Under the pieces are notes generated by a model. That model saw nothing but the letters and a program-made list of their open reading frames with translations, made no database searches and was not told the DNA's origin. A stretch of DNA of 64,000 nt from Methylibium sp035476815 (GTDB taxonomy: Bacteria > Pseudomonadota > Gammaproteobacteria > Burkholderiales > Burkholderiaceae_C): assembly GCA_035476815.1 (NCBI GenBank), contig DATILD010000046.1, forward strand, positions 1 to 64,000. Direction: 5' to 3'. This document shows positions 1 to 8,921 of the stretch, piece by piece; the first letter of the stretch is position 1; every line of letters starts with the position of its first letter. The position numbers and the translations under genes were made by a program.

Positions 1-1
1 G

Positions 2-289
2 GGCCTGTTCCCGTGGACGGCCTCGGGCCGGGCCATCGCCAACGGTCGCGACGAGGGCTACACCAAGCTGCTGTTCGACGAGGCGACGCACCGCATCGTC
101 GGCGGCGGCATCGTCGGCACGCATGCGGGCGACATGATCGGTGAGGTCGCGCTGGCCATCGAGATGGGCGCTGACGCGGTGGACATCGGCAAGACCGTCC
201 ACCCGCACCCGACGCTGGGCGAGAGCATCGGCATGGCCGCCGAGGTCGCGCACGGAACCTGTACCGACCTGCCGCCGGCCCGCCGCTAG
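2..289 (+). CDS. lpdA: Dihydrolipoyl dehydrogenase (E3), C-terminal fragment
   Basis: The last 95 residues of dihydrolipoyl dehydrogenase, the flavoprotein that reoxidises dihydrolipoamide in 2-oxoacid dehydrogenase complexes. The frame is open at the left edge, so the start lies outside the window. The visible part is the dimerisation domain with the E3 signature HPHPTLGES. By family knowledge its second His (visible residue 69) is the active-site base and the following Glu (74) its partner. The ending CTDLPPARR looks like the three-domain betaproteobacterial LpdA of the pyruvate dehydrogenase operon, but the N-terminal lipoyl domain cannot be seen. A strong hairpin about 115 bp downstream probably ends the operon. 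Confidence 0.93.
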   Translation, partial: GLFPWTASGRAIANGRDEGYTKLLFDEATHRIVGGGIVGTHAGDMIGEVALAIEMGADAVDIGKTVHPHPTLGESIGMAAEVAHGTCTDLPPARR

Positions 290-403
290 CGAGAACGGGA
301 GCAATTCCCTAGGCCGTTCGCGGCGGCGCGGCCATGATGCGGTACGCCCGCGGTCCGTCGATCGGCCGCGTGGCGCTTCGTCTCCGTCCCGCGTGGATGT
401 TGT

Positions 404-446
404 GCGGTCTCGCGTCGTCGCGGTGCGCGAGACCGCGCTTTCTTTC
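404..446 (+). terminator. Rho-independent terminator after lpdA
   Basis: A perfect 11-bp stem (GCGGTCTCGCG at 404-414 with its complement at 426-436) and an 11-nt loop are followed by GCTTTCTTTC. It lies downstream of lpdA and 16 bp past the stop of the convergent hydratase gene. The T-rich tail is on the plus strand, so it mainly serves lpdA. Confidence 0.75.
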
Positions 447-461
447 GGGTCGGGCCGCGAC

Positions 462-1244
462 TCAGACGAAGCGGGCCTGCACGAAGCCCAGCGCGCCGAA
501 GTCCGCCTCGAAGTGCTGCCCCGCGCCAGCCGCATGGGCTCGCGTCAGTCCGCCCGTCAGCACAATGGCGCCGGCCGGCACCGCGAGGCCTCGCTCGGCG
601 AGAAAGCCCGCCAACCAGGCCAGTGCGAGCAGCGGGTCGCCCATCGCGTCCGCACCGCGTCCCTGGCCGACGACGGCCCCGTCAACGCGCAGGGCGACGT
701 CGGTGCCGGCCAGATCGAGCGAGTCCTGCCAGGGCAGGGCGACGCCGACCACGAAGCCCGCGCTCGAGCTGTTGTCGGCGATGTTGTCGACCGCGCTGAA
801 GCGGTACTCCGGGTAGCGGGTGTCGACGATCTCCAGCGCCGGCAGCACGGCATCGAGGTGGCGCGACACGCTGGCGCGCGAGTGACCGGCGCCGGCGAGC
901 TCGCGGCCCAGCCGCAGCGCGATCTCGGGTTCGACGCGGGGGTGGAGCAGGCCGGCGCTGGCGATCGTGCCGTCGGTGCCGCCGAGCCGATGCTGCTCGG
1001 TCAGCACGCCGGAGTTCGGATGGGCGATGCCCATCTGCTCGCGCATCGCCGCGCTGGTGTAGCCGAGCTTGAAGCCGACCGGCGCGGCCGCGCGGCGGCG
1101 CAGCGTCGCGGCCTGGATCGCATAGGCGTCGCGCTCGTTCAACTGCGGGTAGGTCTCGCTCAGCAGCGGCGTCGGCGTACGTGTGCGCTCGGCCTGCCAC
1201 AGCCGGCCGGAGCAGTCTTCGATGAGTTCGTCGGGCGTGGACAT
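462..1244 (-). CDS. 2-oxopent-4-enoate hydratase / 4-oxalocrotonate decarboxylase family protein
   Basis: A 260-residue member of the fumarylacetoacetate-hydrolase fold family that includes MhpD/DmpE hydratases and DmpH decarboxylases of aromatic meta-cleavage pathways. Seen: the N-terminal helical region, the glycine-rich stretch GFKLGYTS (about 60), the metal-site segment EPEIALRLGREL (about 110), and the C-terminal VLTGGLTRAH typical of hydratases. The ATG at 1244 is chosen because GGAG lies 6 nt upstream; ATGs at 1256 and 1295 are possible. No other meta-cleavage gene is nearby, so it is an orphan here. The exact reaction, hydration of 2-hydroxypentadienoate or decarboxylation of oxalocrotonate, cannot be settled from sequence. 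Confidence 0.8.
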   Translation of the reverse strand: MSTPDELIEDCSGRLWQAERTRTPTPLLSETYPQLNERDAYAIQAATLRRRAAAPVGFKLGYTSAAMREQMGIAHPNSGVLTEQHRLGGTDGTIASAGLLHPRVEPEIALRLGRELAGAGHSRASVSRHLDAVLPALEIVDTRYPEYRFSAVDNIADNSSSAGFVVGVALPWQDSLDLAGTDVALRVDGAVVGQGRGADAMGDPLLALAWLAGFLAERGLAVPAGAIVLTGGLTRAHAAGAGQHFEADFGALGFVQARFV

Positions 1245-1296
1245 GCGCGTCTCCATAGGACCGTCTCGGAGCGGCAAGCCTAGCGCATCGGCCATG

Positions 1297-1319
1297 AAAA
1301 AGGCCCGCCGAGGCGGGCC
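1297..1319 (-). terminator. Rho-independent terminator of hppA
   Basis: On the minus strand an 8-bp perfect stem GGCCCGCC/GGCGGGCC with a 2-base turn (1302-1319) runs straight into TTTTT (1301-1297). It begins 22 bp after the hppA stop codon and separates hppA from the co-oriented hydratase gene. Confidence 0.85.
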
Positions 1320-1340
1320 AGGAAAGCGATGTGGAACCGC

Positions 1341-3404
1341 TCAGCGGGTGATCGCCGGCAGCAGCGGCACGATCAGCAGCGCCACGATGTTGATGATCTT
1401 GATCAGCGGGTTGACGGCCGGGCCGGCGGTGTCCTTGTACGGGTCGCCCACCGTGTCGCCGGTCACCGCGGCCTTGTGGGCTTCGCTGCCCTTGCCGCCG
1501 TGGTGGCCATCCTCGATGTACTTCTTCGCGTTGTCCCAGGCGCCGCCGCCGGTGCACATGGAGATCGCGACGAACAGGCCCGTGACGATCGTGCCCATCA
1601 GCAGGCCGCCGAGCGCGGCCGGGCCGAGCAGCAGGCCCACCACCACCGGTACGATGACCGGCAGCAGCGAGGGGATCATCATTTCCTTGATCGCCGCCTT
1701 GGTCAGCATGTCGACCGCGGTGCCGTACTCGGGCTTGGCGGTGCCTTCCATGATGCCGGCGATCTCCTTGAACTGGCGCCGCACCTCGACCACCACCGAG
1801 CCCGCGGCCCGGCCGACGGCTTCCATCGCCATCGCGCCGAACAGGTAGGGGATCAGGCCGCCGATGAAGAGGCCGACGATCACCTTCGGGTCGCTGAGGT
1901 CGAAGCTCACGCTCATGCCGCGGCTCTCGAGCGAGTGCGTGTAGTCGGCGAACAGCACCAGCGCCGCGAGGCCGGCCGAACCGATCGCGTAGCCCTTGGT
2001 CACGGCCTTGGTGGTGTTGCCCACCGCATCCAGCGGGTCGGTCACGTCGCGCACGCTCTTGGGCAGCTCGGCCATCTCGGCGATGCCGCCGGCGTTGTCG
2101 GTGATCGGGCCGTAGGCGTCGAGCGCGACCACGATGCCCGCCATGCTCAGCATCGAGGTGGCGGCCACCGCGATGCCGTACAGGCCGGCCAGCTGGTAGG
2201 CCGTCAGGATCGCGATGCAGACGAAGATCACCGGCCAGGCGGTCGAGCGCATCGACACGCCCAGGCCGGCGATGATGTTGGTGCCGTGGCCGGTGGTCGA
2301 GGCCGCGGCGATGTGCTGCACCGGCGCGTACTGCGTGCCGGTGTAGAACTCGGTGATCCAGACCATCGCCGCGGTCAGCACCAGGCCCACGGCGCAGGCG
2401 CCGAACAGCTTCATGTGCGTGCCGGCGCCCAGGGCATCGGCCGGCATCACCGCGGTGGTGACGAACCAGAAGGCGACCAGCGACAGCACGCCGGCCACCG
2501 CCAGGCCCTTGTAGAGCGCCGGCATCACGTTCTTCATGCCCGGGCTGGCCTTGACGAAGTAGCAGCCAATGATCGACGCGATGATCGACACGCCGCCCAG
2601 CACCAGCGGGTAGAGCACCGCGGCCATCGGCGCGGCGGTGACGACCAGCGCGCCGAGCGACATGGTCGCGATCAAGGTCACGGCGTAGGTCTCGAACAGG
2701 TCGGCGGCCATGCCGGCGCAGTCGCCGACGTTGTCGCCCACGTTGTCGGCAATCACCGCCGGGTTGCGCGGGTCATCCTCGGGGATGCCGGCCTCGACCT
2801 TGCCCACCAGGTCGGCGCCGACGTCGGCGCCCTTGGTGAAGATGCCACCGCCCAGCCGCGCGAAGATCGAGATCAGCGAGGCGCCGAAGGCGAAGCCCAG
2901 CATCGGCTTGAGCACCGAGGCCAGGCTCTTGTCCGGCGTGATCTGGCCGTTCAGCGCGGTGATCCAGAAGAAGGCGCCGACACCCAGCAGCCCCAGGCCG
3001 ACCACCAGCATGCCGGTGATCGCGCCGCCCTTGAAGGCGACGTCGAGCGCCGGGCCGATGCCCTGGGTCGCGGCCTGCGCGGTGCGCACGTTGGCGCGCA
3101 CCGACACGTTCATGCCGATGAAGCCGCAGGCACCGGACAGCACGGCGCCGAGCACGAAGCCGGAGGCAGTGGTGCCGTCGAGGAAGATGCCGATCAGGAC
3201 CGCCAGCACGACGCCGACGATCGCGATGGTCTTGTACTGGCGTGCCAGGTAGGCCGCCGCGCCCTGCTGGATCGCGCTGGCGATCTCCTGCATGCGCGCG
3301 TTGCCGGCGTCCTGCCTGAGGATCCAACTTCTCTGGACGAAGCCGTACAACACGGCCGCCAGGCCGCACAGCAGCGCCACGATGAGCGCCATGGAACTGG
3401 ACAT
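1341..3404 (-). CDS. hppA: Membrane-bound proton-pumping pyrophosphatase
   Basis: A 687-residue integral-membrane pyrophosphatase that couples PPi hydrolysis to ion transport across the inner membrane. About 16 hydrophobic segments are visible. The catalytic loop DNVGDNVGDCAGMAADLFE carries the acidic residues that bind Mg-PPi. In the motif GNTTKAVTKGYAIGSA, Lys466 and Thr469 occupy the two positions that are Ala and Gly/Ala in potassium-dependent enzymes. By family knowledge this marks the K+-independent, H+-pumping subclass. The start is preceded by AAGGAGA. It is transcribed divergently from the soluble pyrophosphatase ppa and ends in a clear terminator. Length and motifs are complete. Confidence 0.97.
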   Translation of the reverse strand: MSSSMALIVALLCGLAAVLYGFVQRSWILRQDAGNARMQEIASAIQQGAAAYLARQYKTIAIVGVVLAVLIGIFLDGTTASGFVLGAVLSGACGFIGMNVSVRANVRTAQAATQGIGPALDVAFKGGAITGMLVVGLGLLGVGAFFWITALNGQITPDKSLASVLKPMLGFAFGASLISIFARLGGGIFTKGADVGADLVGKVEAGIPEDDPRNPAVIADNVGDNVGDCAGMAADLFETYAVTLIATMSLGALVVTAAPMAAVLYPLVLGGVSIIASIIGCYFVKASPGMKNVMPALYKGLAVAGVLSLVAFWFVTTAVMPADALGAGTHMKLFGACAVGLVLTAAMVWITEFYTGTQYAPVQHIAAASTTGHGTNIIAGLGVSMRSTAWPVIFVCIAILTAYQLAGLYGIAVAATSMLSMAGIVVALDAYGPITDNAGGIAEMAELPKSVRDVTDPLDAVGNTTKAVTKGYAIGSAGLAALVLFADYTHSLESRGMSVSFDLSDPKVIVGLFIGGLIPYLFGAMAMEAVGRAAGSVVVEVRRQFKEIAGIMEGTAKPEYGTAVDMLTKAAIKEMMIPSLLPVIVPVVVGLLLGPAALGGLLMGTIVTGLFVAISMCTGGGAWDNAKKYIEDGHHGGKGSEAHKAAVTGDTVGDPYKDTAGPAVNPLIKIINIVALLIVPLLPAITR

Positions 3405-3660
3405 GGGAAAGGTCTCCTTCCTCTTTCACGAGGGTGCGCAGATCGACGGAAGCCCCGCGGCTCTTGGCGCGGCCCGGGAGGGCCCAGCCGGGTGGCCGCC
3501 GGATGCTAAGTGAAGCTCTGCTGCGCCGCAACGCGGGCGCGGGCGGTGTTTTCCAGCGGTCGCTGGCCACCGCATCGACGCCAGGCGGGGAACAATGGTC
3601 AGTCTGGCGACAGACCGCTGCATAGAATCCGGGTTTTCCCGCGACCTTGGAAGCATTCCC

Positions 3661-4197
3661 ATGAGCCTGCACAACGTGACCCCCGGCGCCAAGGCGCCCG
3701 AAGAGTTCAACGTGATCATCGAGATCCCGATGAACGCGGACCCGATCAAGTACGAGGTCGACAAGGCCAGCGGCGCGCTGTTCGTCGACCGCTTCATGAC
3801 GACCGCGATGCACTACCCGTGCAACTACGGCTACGTGCCGCAGACGCTGTCGGACGACGGTGACCCGGTGGACGTGCTGGTGATCACGCCCTTCCCGCTG
3901 TCCCCCGGCGTGGTGGTGACCTGCCGGCCGATCGGCGTGTTGAAGATGACCGACGAGGCCGGCGGCGACGCCAAGCTGCTGGCGGTGCCGACCACCAAGA
4001 TCCTGCCGATCTACGACCACTGGAAGAAGCCCGAGGACATCAACCAGATGCGCCTGAAGGCGATCCAGCACTTCTTCGAGCACTACAAGGACCTCGAGGC
4101 CGGCAAGTGGGTCAAGGTCGACGGCTGGGAAGGCCCGGAGTCGGCCAAGGCCGAGATCGTCTCGGGCATGGCGAGCTACGCCAAGGCCCAGGCCTAA
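3661..4197 (+). CDS. ppa: Inorganic pyrophosphatase, family I
   Basis: A 178-residue cytoplasmic enzyme that hydrolyses pyrophosphate to phosphate and so pulls biosynthetic reactions forward. The family I signature DDGDPVDVLV (about 66-75) with its three metal-binding Asp residues is present, as are the substrate Lys and Tyr near KYEVDK and YPCNYGYVP. The ATG at 3661 gives the usual N-terminus (MSLHNVTPG); GGAAG lies upstream. A -10-like TAGAAT sits at 3623-3628. The shared 256-bp intergenic region with the divergent hppA is GC-rich and shows no other clear element. Confidence 0.97.
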   Translation: MSLHNVTPGAKAPEEFNVIIEIPMNADPIKYEVDKASGALFVDRFMTTAMHYPCNYGYVPQTLSDDGDPVDVLVITPFPLSPGVVVTCRPIGVLKMTDEAGGDAKLLAVPTTKILPIYDHWKKPEDINQMRLKAIQHFFEHYKDLEAGKWVKVDGWEGPESAKAEIVSGMASYAKAQA

Positions 4198-4279
4198 GTC
4201 CGGGCGGCGGCGTCGGGCCGAAGGGCAGGACTAGACTGCCCCGGTCCCGGCACCTGCCTCGTTCGCGAGGCCCGCTCCC

Positions 4280-7000
4280 ATGCAGTTCATGAATTTCCTG
4301 CTGGCCGGCGCGCTCGCGCTGGCCACGCTCCCTGCGGCCGCCGCCCCCGCGCTGCCGCAGGGCGTGACCGCCGTGACGGCGGTCGAAGGCATCGCCGAGT
4401 ACCGACTCGCCAATGGCCTGCAGCTGCTGCTGGTGCCCGACGACTCCAAGCCCACGACCACGGTCAACCTGACCTACCGCGTCGGCTCGCGCCACGAGAA
4501 CTACGGCGAGACCGGCATGGCGCACCTGCTGGAGCACCTGATCTTCAAGGGCACGCCGACGACGCGCAACGTCTGGGGCGAGTTCACCAAGCGCGGCCTG
4601 CGCGCCAACGGCAGCACCTGGTTCGACCGCACCAACTACTTCGCCAGCTTCGCCGCCAACGACGACAACCTGAAGTGGTTCCTGTCCTGGCATGCCGACG
4701 CGATGGTCCACAGCTTCATCGCGAAGAAGGATCTCGACAGCGAGATGACGGTGGTGCGCAACGAGATGGAGTCGGGCGAGAACGACCCCGGCCAGGTGCT
4801 CTACCAGAAGACGCTGGCCGCGATGTACGAGTGGCACAACTACGGCAAGAGCACGATCGGCGCCCGCGCCGACGTCGAGAACGTCGACATCGGCCGGCTG
4901 CAGGCCTTCTATCGCAACTACTACCAGCCGGACAACGCCGCGCTGGTCGTCTCGGGCAAGTTCGACGCAGCCAGGGTGTTGGGCTGGGTGCGCGAGTCCT
5001 TCGGCCGCATCCCGGCGCCCAAGCGCATGCTGCCGCGGCTCTACACGCTCGATCCGGTGCAGGACGGCGAGCGCGCGCTGACGGTGCGGCGCGTCGGCGG
5101 CACGCCGCTGCTCTACGCCGCCTATCACATGCCGCCGGCGGCGCATCCGGACCACGCAGCCGCCGAGCTGCTGGCCCTCGCGATGGGGGACGCCCCCTCG
5201 GGCCGGCTGCACAAGCGGCTGGTCGAGAAGCAGCTGGCGGCCAGCGTCGGCGCCTATGCCTTCGGGCTGCGCGACCCCGGCGTGCTGCTCTACATCGCCG
5301 AGCTGGCGCCGGGGCAGGACGTCGCCCCCTCCAGCGCGGCCTTGGTCGCGACGCTCGAGGCCGCGGCGCGCGAACCGCTGACGGCCGAGGAGGTCGAGCG
5401 CGCGCGCACCAAGTGGCTCAAGCAGTGGGAGCAGTCCTTCACCGACCCCGAGAAGATCGGCGTGTCGCTGTCCGAGTCGATCGCCCAGGGCGACTGGCGG
5501 CTGTTCTTCCTGCTGCGCGACCGCGTCAAGGCGGTCACCGCGGCCGATGTGCAGCGCGTCGCGGCCGAACGCCTGCTGCCGGCCAACCGCACGCTCGCGA
5601 CCTACCTGCCGACCGACGCGCCGCAGCGCGCGCCGGCGCCGGCCGCGGTGGACGTCACCGCGCAGTTCAAGGACTTCAAGCCGCAGGCCGCGGCGACCGC
5701 GGTGGCCGCCTTCGACCCCTCGCCCGCGAACATCGATGCCGGCACCCAGCGCGCGACGCTCGGCAGCGGCCTGCAGGTCGCTCTGCTGCCCAAGGCGACG
5801 CGCGGCGGCGCGGTGCGGGCGGTGCTGAACCTGCAGTTCGGCAACGAGACCAGCCTCGCCAACCAGGGCGAGGTGCCGACGCTGGTCGCGGCGATGCTCG
5901 ACGAGGGCACGGCGCGGCTCGACCGCCAGCAGATCCGCGACCGCCTCGACCAGCTGCAGGCCGAGCTGAAGTTCACGCCGGGCATCGGCGGCGTGAGCGT
6001 CGCCATCGCTACCAAGCGCGAGCATTTCCCGGCGGTGATCGGGCTGCTCGGCGAGCTGCTGCGCGAGGCGAGCTTTCCCGAGGCCGTGCTCGAGGAGCAG
6101 CGCAGCCAGGCGCTCACCGGTGTCGAGCAGCAGCGCAAGGAGCCCGAGGCGGTGGTGGCCAACGCGATCGCGCGCCACGCCAACCGCTGGCCGCGCGGCG
6201 ACGTGCGGCATGCCAAGAGCTTCGACGAGCTGGTGGCCGACCTGAAGGCCGTCACCGCGCCGCAGCTGCGCGACTTCCATCGCCGCTTCTACGGGGCCTC
6301 GCACGCCCAGTTCGGCGCCAGCGGCGACATGGATGTCGCGGCGGTGCGCGCGGCGCTCGACGCGGCCTTCGGCGGCTGGAAGAGCGCCGAGTCCTATGCG
6401 CGCGTGGCCGTGCCGCTGGCGCCGGTGACGCCCACCAGGCTGATGCTTGCGACGCCCGACAAGCAGAACGCCAACATGGCGGCATTCCTGCCGGTGCCGC
6501 TGACCGATGCCGATGCCGACTATGCGGCGCTGACGGTCGCGAACCATCTGCTGGGCGGCGGCGGCAGCTCGCGGCTGTGGACACGGATTCGCGAGAAGGA
6601 AGGCCTGTCCTACGGCGTCTACAGCCGCATCGCCTGGAACCCCGACGAGCCGAACTCGCCCTGGCAGGCCGAGGCCATCTTCGCGCCGCAGAACCGCGCC
6701 AAGGTCGAGGCGGCCTTCCGCGAGGAGCTGGCGCGGGCGCTGAAGGACGGTTTCACCGCCGCCGAGCTGGACGAGGCCCGGCGCGGCCTGGTGGCATCGC
6801 GCCGCCTGCAGCGCGCGCAGGATGCGCGGCTGGCGGCCGGGCTGGCGAGCAATCTGCGGCTGGAGCGGACCTTCGCCGTGTCGCAGAAGGTCGACGACGC
6901 GATCGCGGGCGCGACGCTGGCGCAGGTCAACGCGGCGCTGCGCAAGTACGTCCGCCCCGACGCCCTCGTGTTGGCCTTCGGCGGCGACTTCAAGGAATGA
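4280..7000 (+). CDS. Secreted M16 zinc peptidase (two-domain, pitrilysin-like)
   Basis: A 906-residue zinc metallopeptidase of the M16 family. An N-terminal signal peptide (about 1-22, ending ATLPAAAA) implies a periplasmic location. The inverted zinc motif HLLEH is at residues 82-86 and the third ligand, Glu162, lies 76 residues further on, the spacing expected for an active M16 domain. The second half (about 480-906) is the duplicated, catalytically empty domain. It lacks HxxEH but keeps the substrate-binding R...Y segment in SRLWTRIREKEGLSYG. The substrate is unknown; relatives degrade peptides. The gene is apparently monocistronic and convergent with the Lrp gene. Confidence 0.93.
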   Translation: MQFMNFLLAGALALATLPAAAAPALPQGVTAVTAVEGIAEYRLANGLQLLLVPDDSKPTTTVNLTYRVGSRHENYGETGMAHLLEHLIFKGTPTTRNVWGEFTKRGLRANGSTWFDRTNYFASFAANDDNLKWFLSWHADAMVHSFIAKKDLDSEMTVVRNEMESGENDPGQVLYQKTLAAMYEWHNYGKSTIGARADVENVDIGRLQAFYRNYYQPDNAALVVSGKFDAARVLGWVRESFGRIPAPKRMLPRLYTLDPVQDGERALTVRRVGGTPLLYAAYHMPPAAHPDHAAAELLALAMGDAPSGRLHKRLVEKQLAASVGAYAFGLRDPGVLLYIAELAPGQDVAPSSAALVATLEAAAREPLTAEEVERARTKWLKQWEQSFTDPEKIGVSLSESIAQGDWRLFFLLRDRVKAVTAADVQRVAAERLLPANRTLATYLPTDAPQRAPAPAAVDVTAQFKDFKPQAAATAVAAFDPSPANIDAGTQRATLGSGLQVALLPKATRGGAVRAVLNLQFGNETSLANQGEVPTLVAAMLDEGTARLDRQQIRDRLDQLQAELKFTPGIGGVSVAIATKREHFPAVIGLLGELLREASFPEAVLEEQRSQALTGVEQQRKEPEAVVANAIARHANRWPRGDVRHAKSFDELVADLKAVTAPQLRDFHRRFYGASHAQFGASGDMDVAAVRAALDAAFGGWKSAESYARVAVPLAPVTPTRLMLATPDKQNANMAAFLPVPLTDADADYAALTVANHLLGGGGSSRLWTRIREKEGLSYGVYSRIAWNPDEPNSPWQAEAIFAPQNRAKVEAAFREELARALKDGFTAAELDEARRGLVASRRLQRAQDARLAAGLASNLRLERTFAVSQKVDDAIAGATLAQVNAALRKYVRPDALVLAFGGDFKE

Positions 7001-7011
7001 CTGGAGCACCC

Positions 7012-7032
7012 GGCGCCGGGGGTACCGGCGCC
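7012..7032. terminator. GC hairpin between convergent genes
   Basis: A perfect 8-bp stem GGCGCCGG/CCGGCGCC with a 5-nt loop lies 12 bp after the M16 protease stop, in the 98-bp gap before the convergent Lrp gene. There is no T run, so termination here is an inference from position. Confidence 0.35.
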
Positions 7033-7098
7033 ACCCGCCGAGCGGGCGCCCGGCCGGCTTGGGGCGGCCCGGCGCTCGGCCGGGTAGCGCTCCCCGGT

Positions 7099-7569
7099 TC
7101 AGGCCGCGGCCGTCGGCAGCGGGGAGGGCGGCTTGATCTCCTCCAGGCAGATCATCGAGCGTACGTTCGCGACGCCCGGCGTCTGCATCAGCCGGTCGGT
7201 GAGGAACTGGCTCAACGCCTTGAGGTCGGGCGCGACCACCTTGAGCAGGTAGTCGGAGTCGCCCGAGACGGTGTGGCATTCGAGGATCTGCGGGAAGTCG
7301 CGGATCGTCTGCTCGAACTCGCGCACCTGGGCGAAGCGCTCCGGCGCGATGTCCAGGCTGACGAAGGCCAGCACGCCCAGGCCCAGCGCCTCGCGGTCGA
7401 CCTGGGCCGCGTAGCCGCGGATCACGCCGCGCTCCTCCAGCGCCTTGACGCGGCGGAAGCACTGCGGCGCCGACAGATGCACCGCCGCCGACAGCTCGAC
7501 GTTCGAGGCACGGCCGTGGCGCTGCAGTTCGTCGAGCAGGCGGGTGTCCAGCGTGTCCAGCGACGGCAT
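7099..7569 (-). CDS. Lrp/AsnC family transcriptional regulator
   Basis: A 156-residue Lrp-type regulator with an N-terminal winged helix-turn-helix (about 20-60, including SAPQCFRRVKALEERGVI) followed by a RAM/ACT-like ligand domain with the typical HTVSGDSDYLLKVVAPD segment. The ATG at 7569 follows GGAGG at a good distance and gives the family's usual start (MPSLDTLDTRLL). It is divergent from ornithine aminotransferase, the common arrangement for an Lrp paralogue that controls its neighbour in response to an amino acid. Control by ornithine or arginine is therefore likely but inferred. Confidence 0.92.
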   Translation of the reverse strand: MPSLDTLDTRLLDELQRHGRASNVELSAAVHLSAPQCFRRVKALEERGVIRGYAAQVDREALGLGVLAFVSLDIAPERFAQVREFEQTIRDFPQILECHTVSGDSDYLLKVVAPDLKALSQFLTDRLMQTPGVANVRSMICLEEIKPPSPLPTAAA

Positions 7570-7590
7570 TGGGCCTCCGGGCGAAATGAT

Positions 7591-7618
7591 CTTGTGTAAT
7601 TGTCGACCCAGGCACAAG
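7591..7618. promoter_or_regulatory. Inverted repeat in the lrp-rocD intergenic region (candidate Lrp site)
   Basis: CTTGTG (7591-7596) and CACAAG (7613-7618) form an inverted repeat spaced by 16 bp, within the most AT-rich part of the 119-bp region between the divergent starts. Lrp-type proteins often bind such loose, AT-rich inverted repeats. The assignment is inference from position and symmetry. Confidence 0.3.
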
Positions 7619-7688
7619 AAGTGGAAAGCACATTGCGCGTATGCATGGCTAGAGTGGCGTCATAGAGAACGCGTTGCCACTACCGTCT

Positions 7689-8921
7689 ATGACCGCCCAC
7701 CCCGCCTTCCCGCTCTCGGCCAGCCCGATCGCGCTGGAGGAGCGCTACGGGGCCGCGAACTACCAGCCGCTGCCGGTCGTGCTGACGCGCGGCGAGGGCG
7801 TGCACCTGTGGGCCCAGGACGGGCGGCGCTATCTCGACATGATGTCGGCCTACTCGGCCGTCAGCTTCGGCCACAGTCACCCCCGGCTGGTCGAGGCGCT
7901 GGTCGCGCAGGCACGGCAACTGGCCGTGACCTCGCGCGCCTTCCACACCGACCGGCTCGGGCCCTTCCTGCAGCAGCTGTGCATGCTGACCGGCATGGAC
8001 CGGGCGCTGCCGATGAACTCGGGCGCCGAGGCGGTCGAGACCGCGCTGAAGGCGGCCCGCAAGTGGGGCTACACGGTCAAGGGCATCCCGGAGGGGCGGG
8101 CGCGCATCATCGTCGCGCAGCACAACTTCGCCGGGCGCACCACCACGCTGATCGGCTTCTCGAGCGAGGCGCAGTACCGCAGCGGCTTCGGGCCGTTCGC
8201 GCCCGGCTTCGACACCGTGCCCTTCGGCGACGCGGCGGCGCTCGAGGTCGCGATCACGCCCGACACCTGTGCCTTCCTGGTCGAGCCGATCCAGGGCGAG
8301 GCCGGCATCGTCGTCCCGCCCGCCGGCTACCTGCGCGCGGTGCGCGAGGTCTGCACGCGCCACGGGGTGCTGATGATCTGCGACGAGATCCAGACCGGGC
8401 TCGGCCGCACCGGCCGGCTGCTGGCCTGCGACCACGAGGGCGTGCGGCCCGACGGCCTGACGCTCGGCAAGGCGCTCGGCGGCGGGCTGTTGCCGGTCAG
8501 CGCCTTCCTGGCGCGCGAGGACGTGATGGCGGTCTTCACGCCCGGCGACCATGGCTCGACCTTCGGCGGCAACCCGCTGGCCGCGGCGGTCGGCGAGGCG
8601 GCGCTGCAGGTGCTGGTCGACGAGAGTCTGGCCGAGCGCGCCGCCGCCCAGGGCGAGACGCTGATGGAGCGGCTGCGCGCGCTGGCCCACCCGGCGATCA
8701 CCGACATCCGCGGCAAGGGCCTGCTGGTCGGCGTCGAGATCGATCCGCACTTCGCCAGTGCGCGCACGGTCTGCGAGGGCCTGATGGACGAGGGCGTGCT
8801 GACCAAGGACACCCATGGCAGCGTGGTGCGGCTGGCGCCGCCGCTGGTGATCGGCGCGCGCGAGATCGACGAGGCGGTCGCCGCGCTCGGTCGCGTGCTC
8901 AGGCGCCTGGAGCGGGCTTGA
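7689..8921 (+). CDS. rocD: Ornithine aminotransferase (ornithine--oxo-acid transaminase)
   Basis: A 410-residue class III PLP aminotransferase that converts ornithine and 2-oxoglutarate to glutamate semialdehyde and glutamate, a step in arginine and ornithine catabolism. The PLP lysine is Lys261 in LTLGKALGGG and the pyridine-nitrogen Asp is Asp232 in CDEIQTGLGRTG. The N-terminal stretch ALEERYGAANYQPLPVVL is characteristic of ornithine aminotransferases. The ATG at 7689 lacks a clear ribosome-binding site; an in-frame TTG at 7674, preceded by AGAGA, is an alternative. The 3' end overlaps the convergent GNAT gene by 23 bp. Regulation by the divergent Lrp protein is likely. Confidence 0.93.
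   Translation: MTAHPAFPLSASPIALEERYGAANYQPLPVVLTRGEGVHLWAQDGRRYLDMMSAYSAVSFGHSHPRLVEALVAQARQLAVTSRAFHTDRLGPFLQQLCMLTGMDRALPMNSGAEAVETALKAARKWGYTVKGIPEGRARIIVAQHNFAGRTTTLIGFSSEAQYRSGFGPFAPGFDTVPFGDAAALEVAITPDTCAFLVEPIQGEAGIVVPPAGYLRAVREVCTRHGVLMICDEIQTGLGRTGRLLACDHEGVRPDGLTLGKALGGGLLPVSAFLAREDVMAVFTPGDHGSTFGGNPLAAAVGEAALQVLVDESLAERAAAQGETLMERLRALAHPAITDIRGKGLLVGVEIDPHFASARTVCEGLMDEGVLTKDTHGSVVRLAPPLVIGAREIDEAVAALGRVLRRLERA

Noticed and set aside
1329..3509. Long plus-strand frame opposite hppA
   Set aside because: The His/Gln/Arg-rich translation reflects antisense of a hydrophobic protein; hppA has every family motif.
4112..7633. Very long open frame (over 1100 codons) on the minus strand opposite the M16 protease
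   Set aside because: It is the mirror of a GC-rich coding strand. The translation is rich in Arg, His and Gly without domains, and the plus-strand gene has a signal peptide and full zinc motif.
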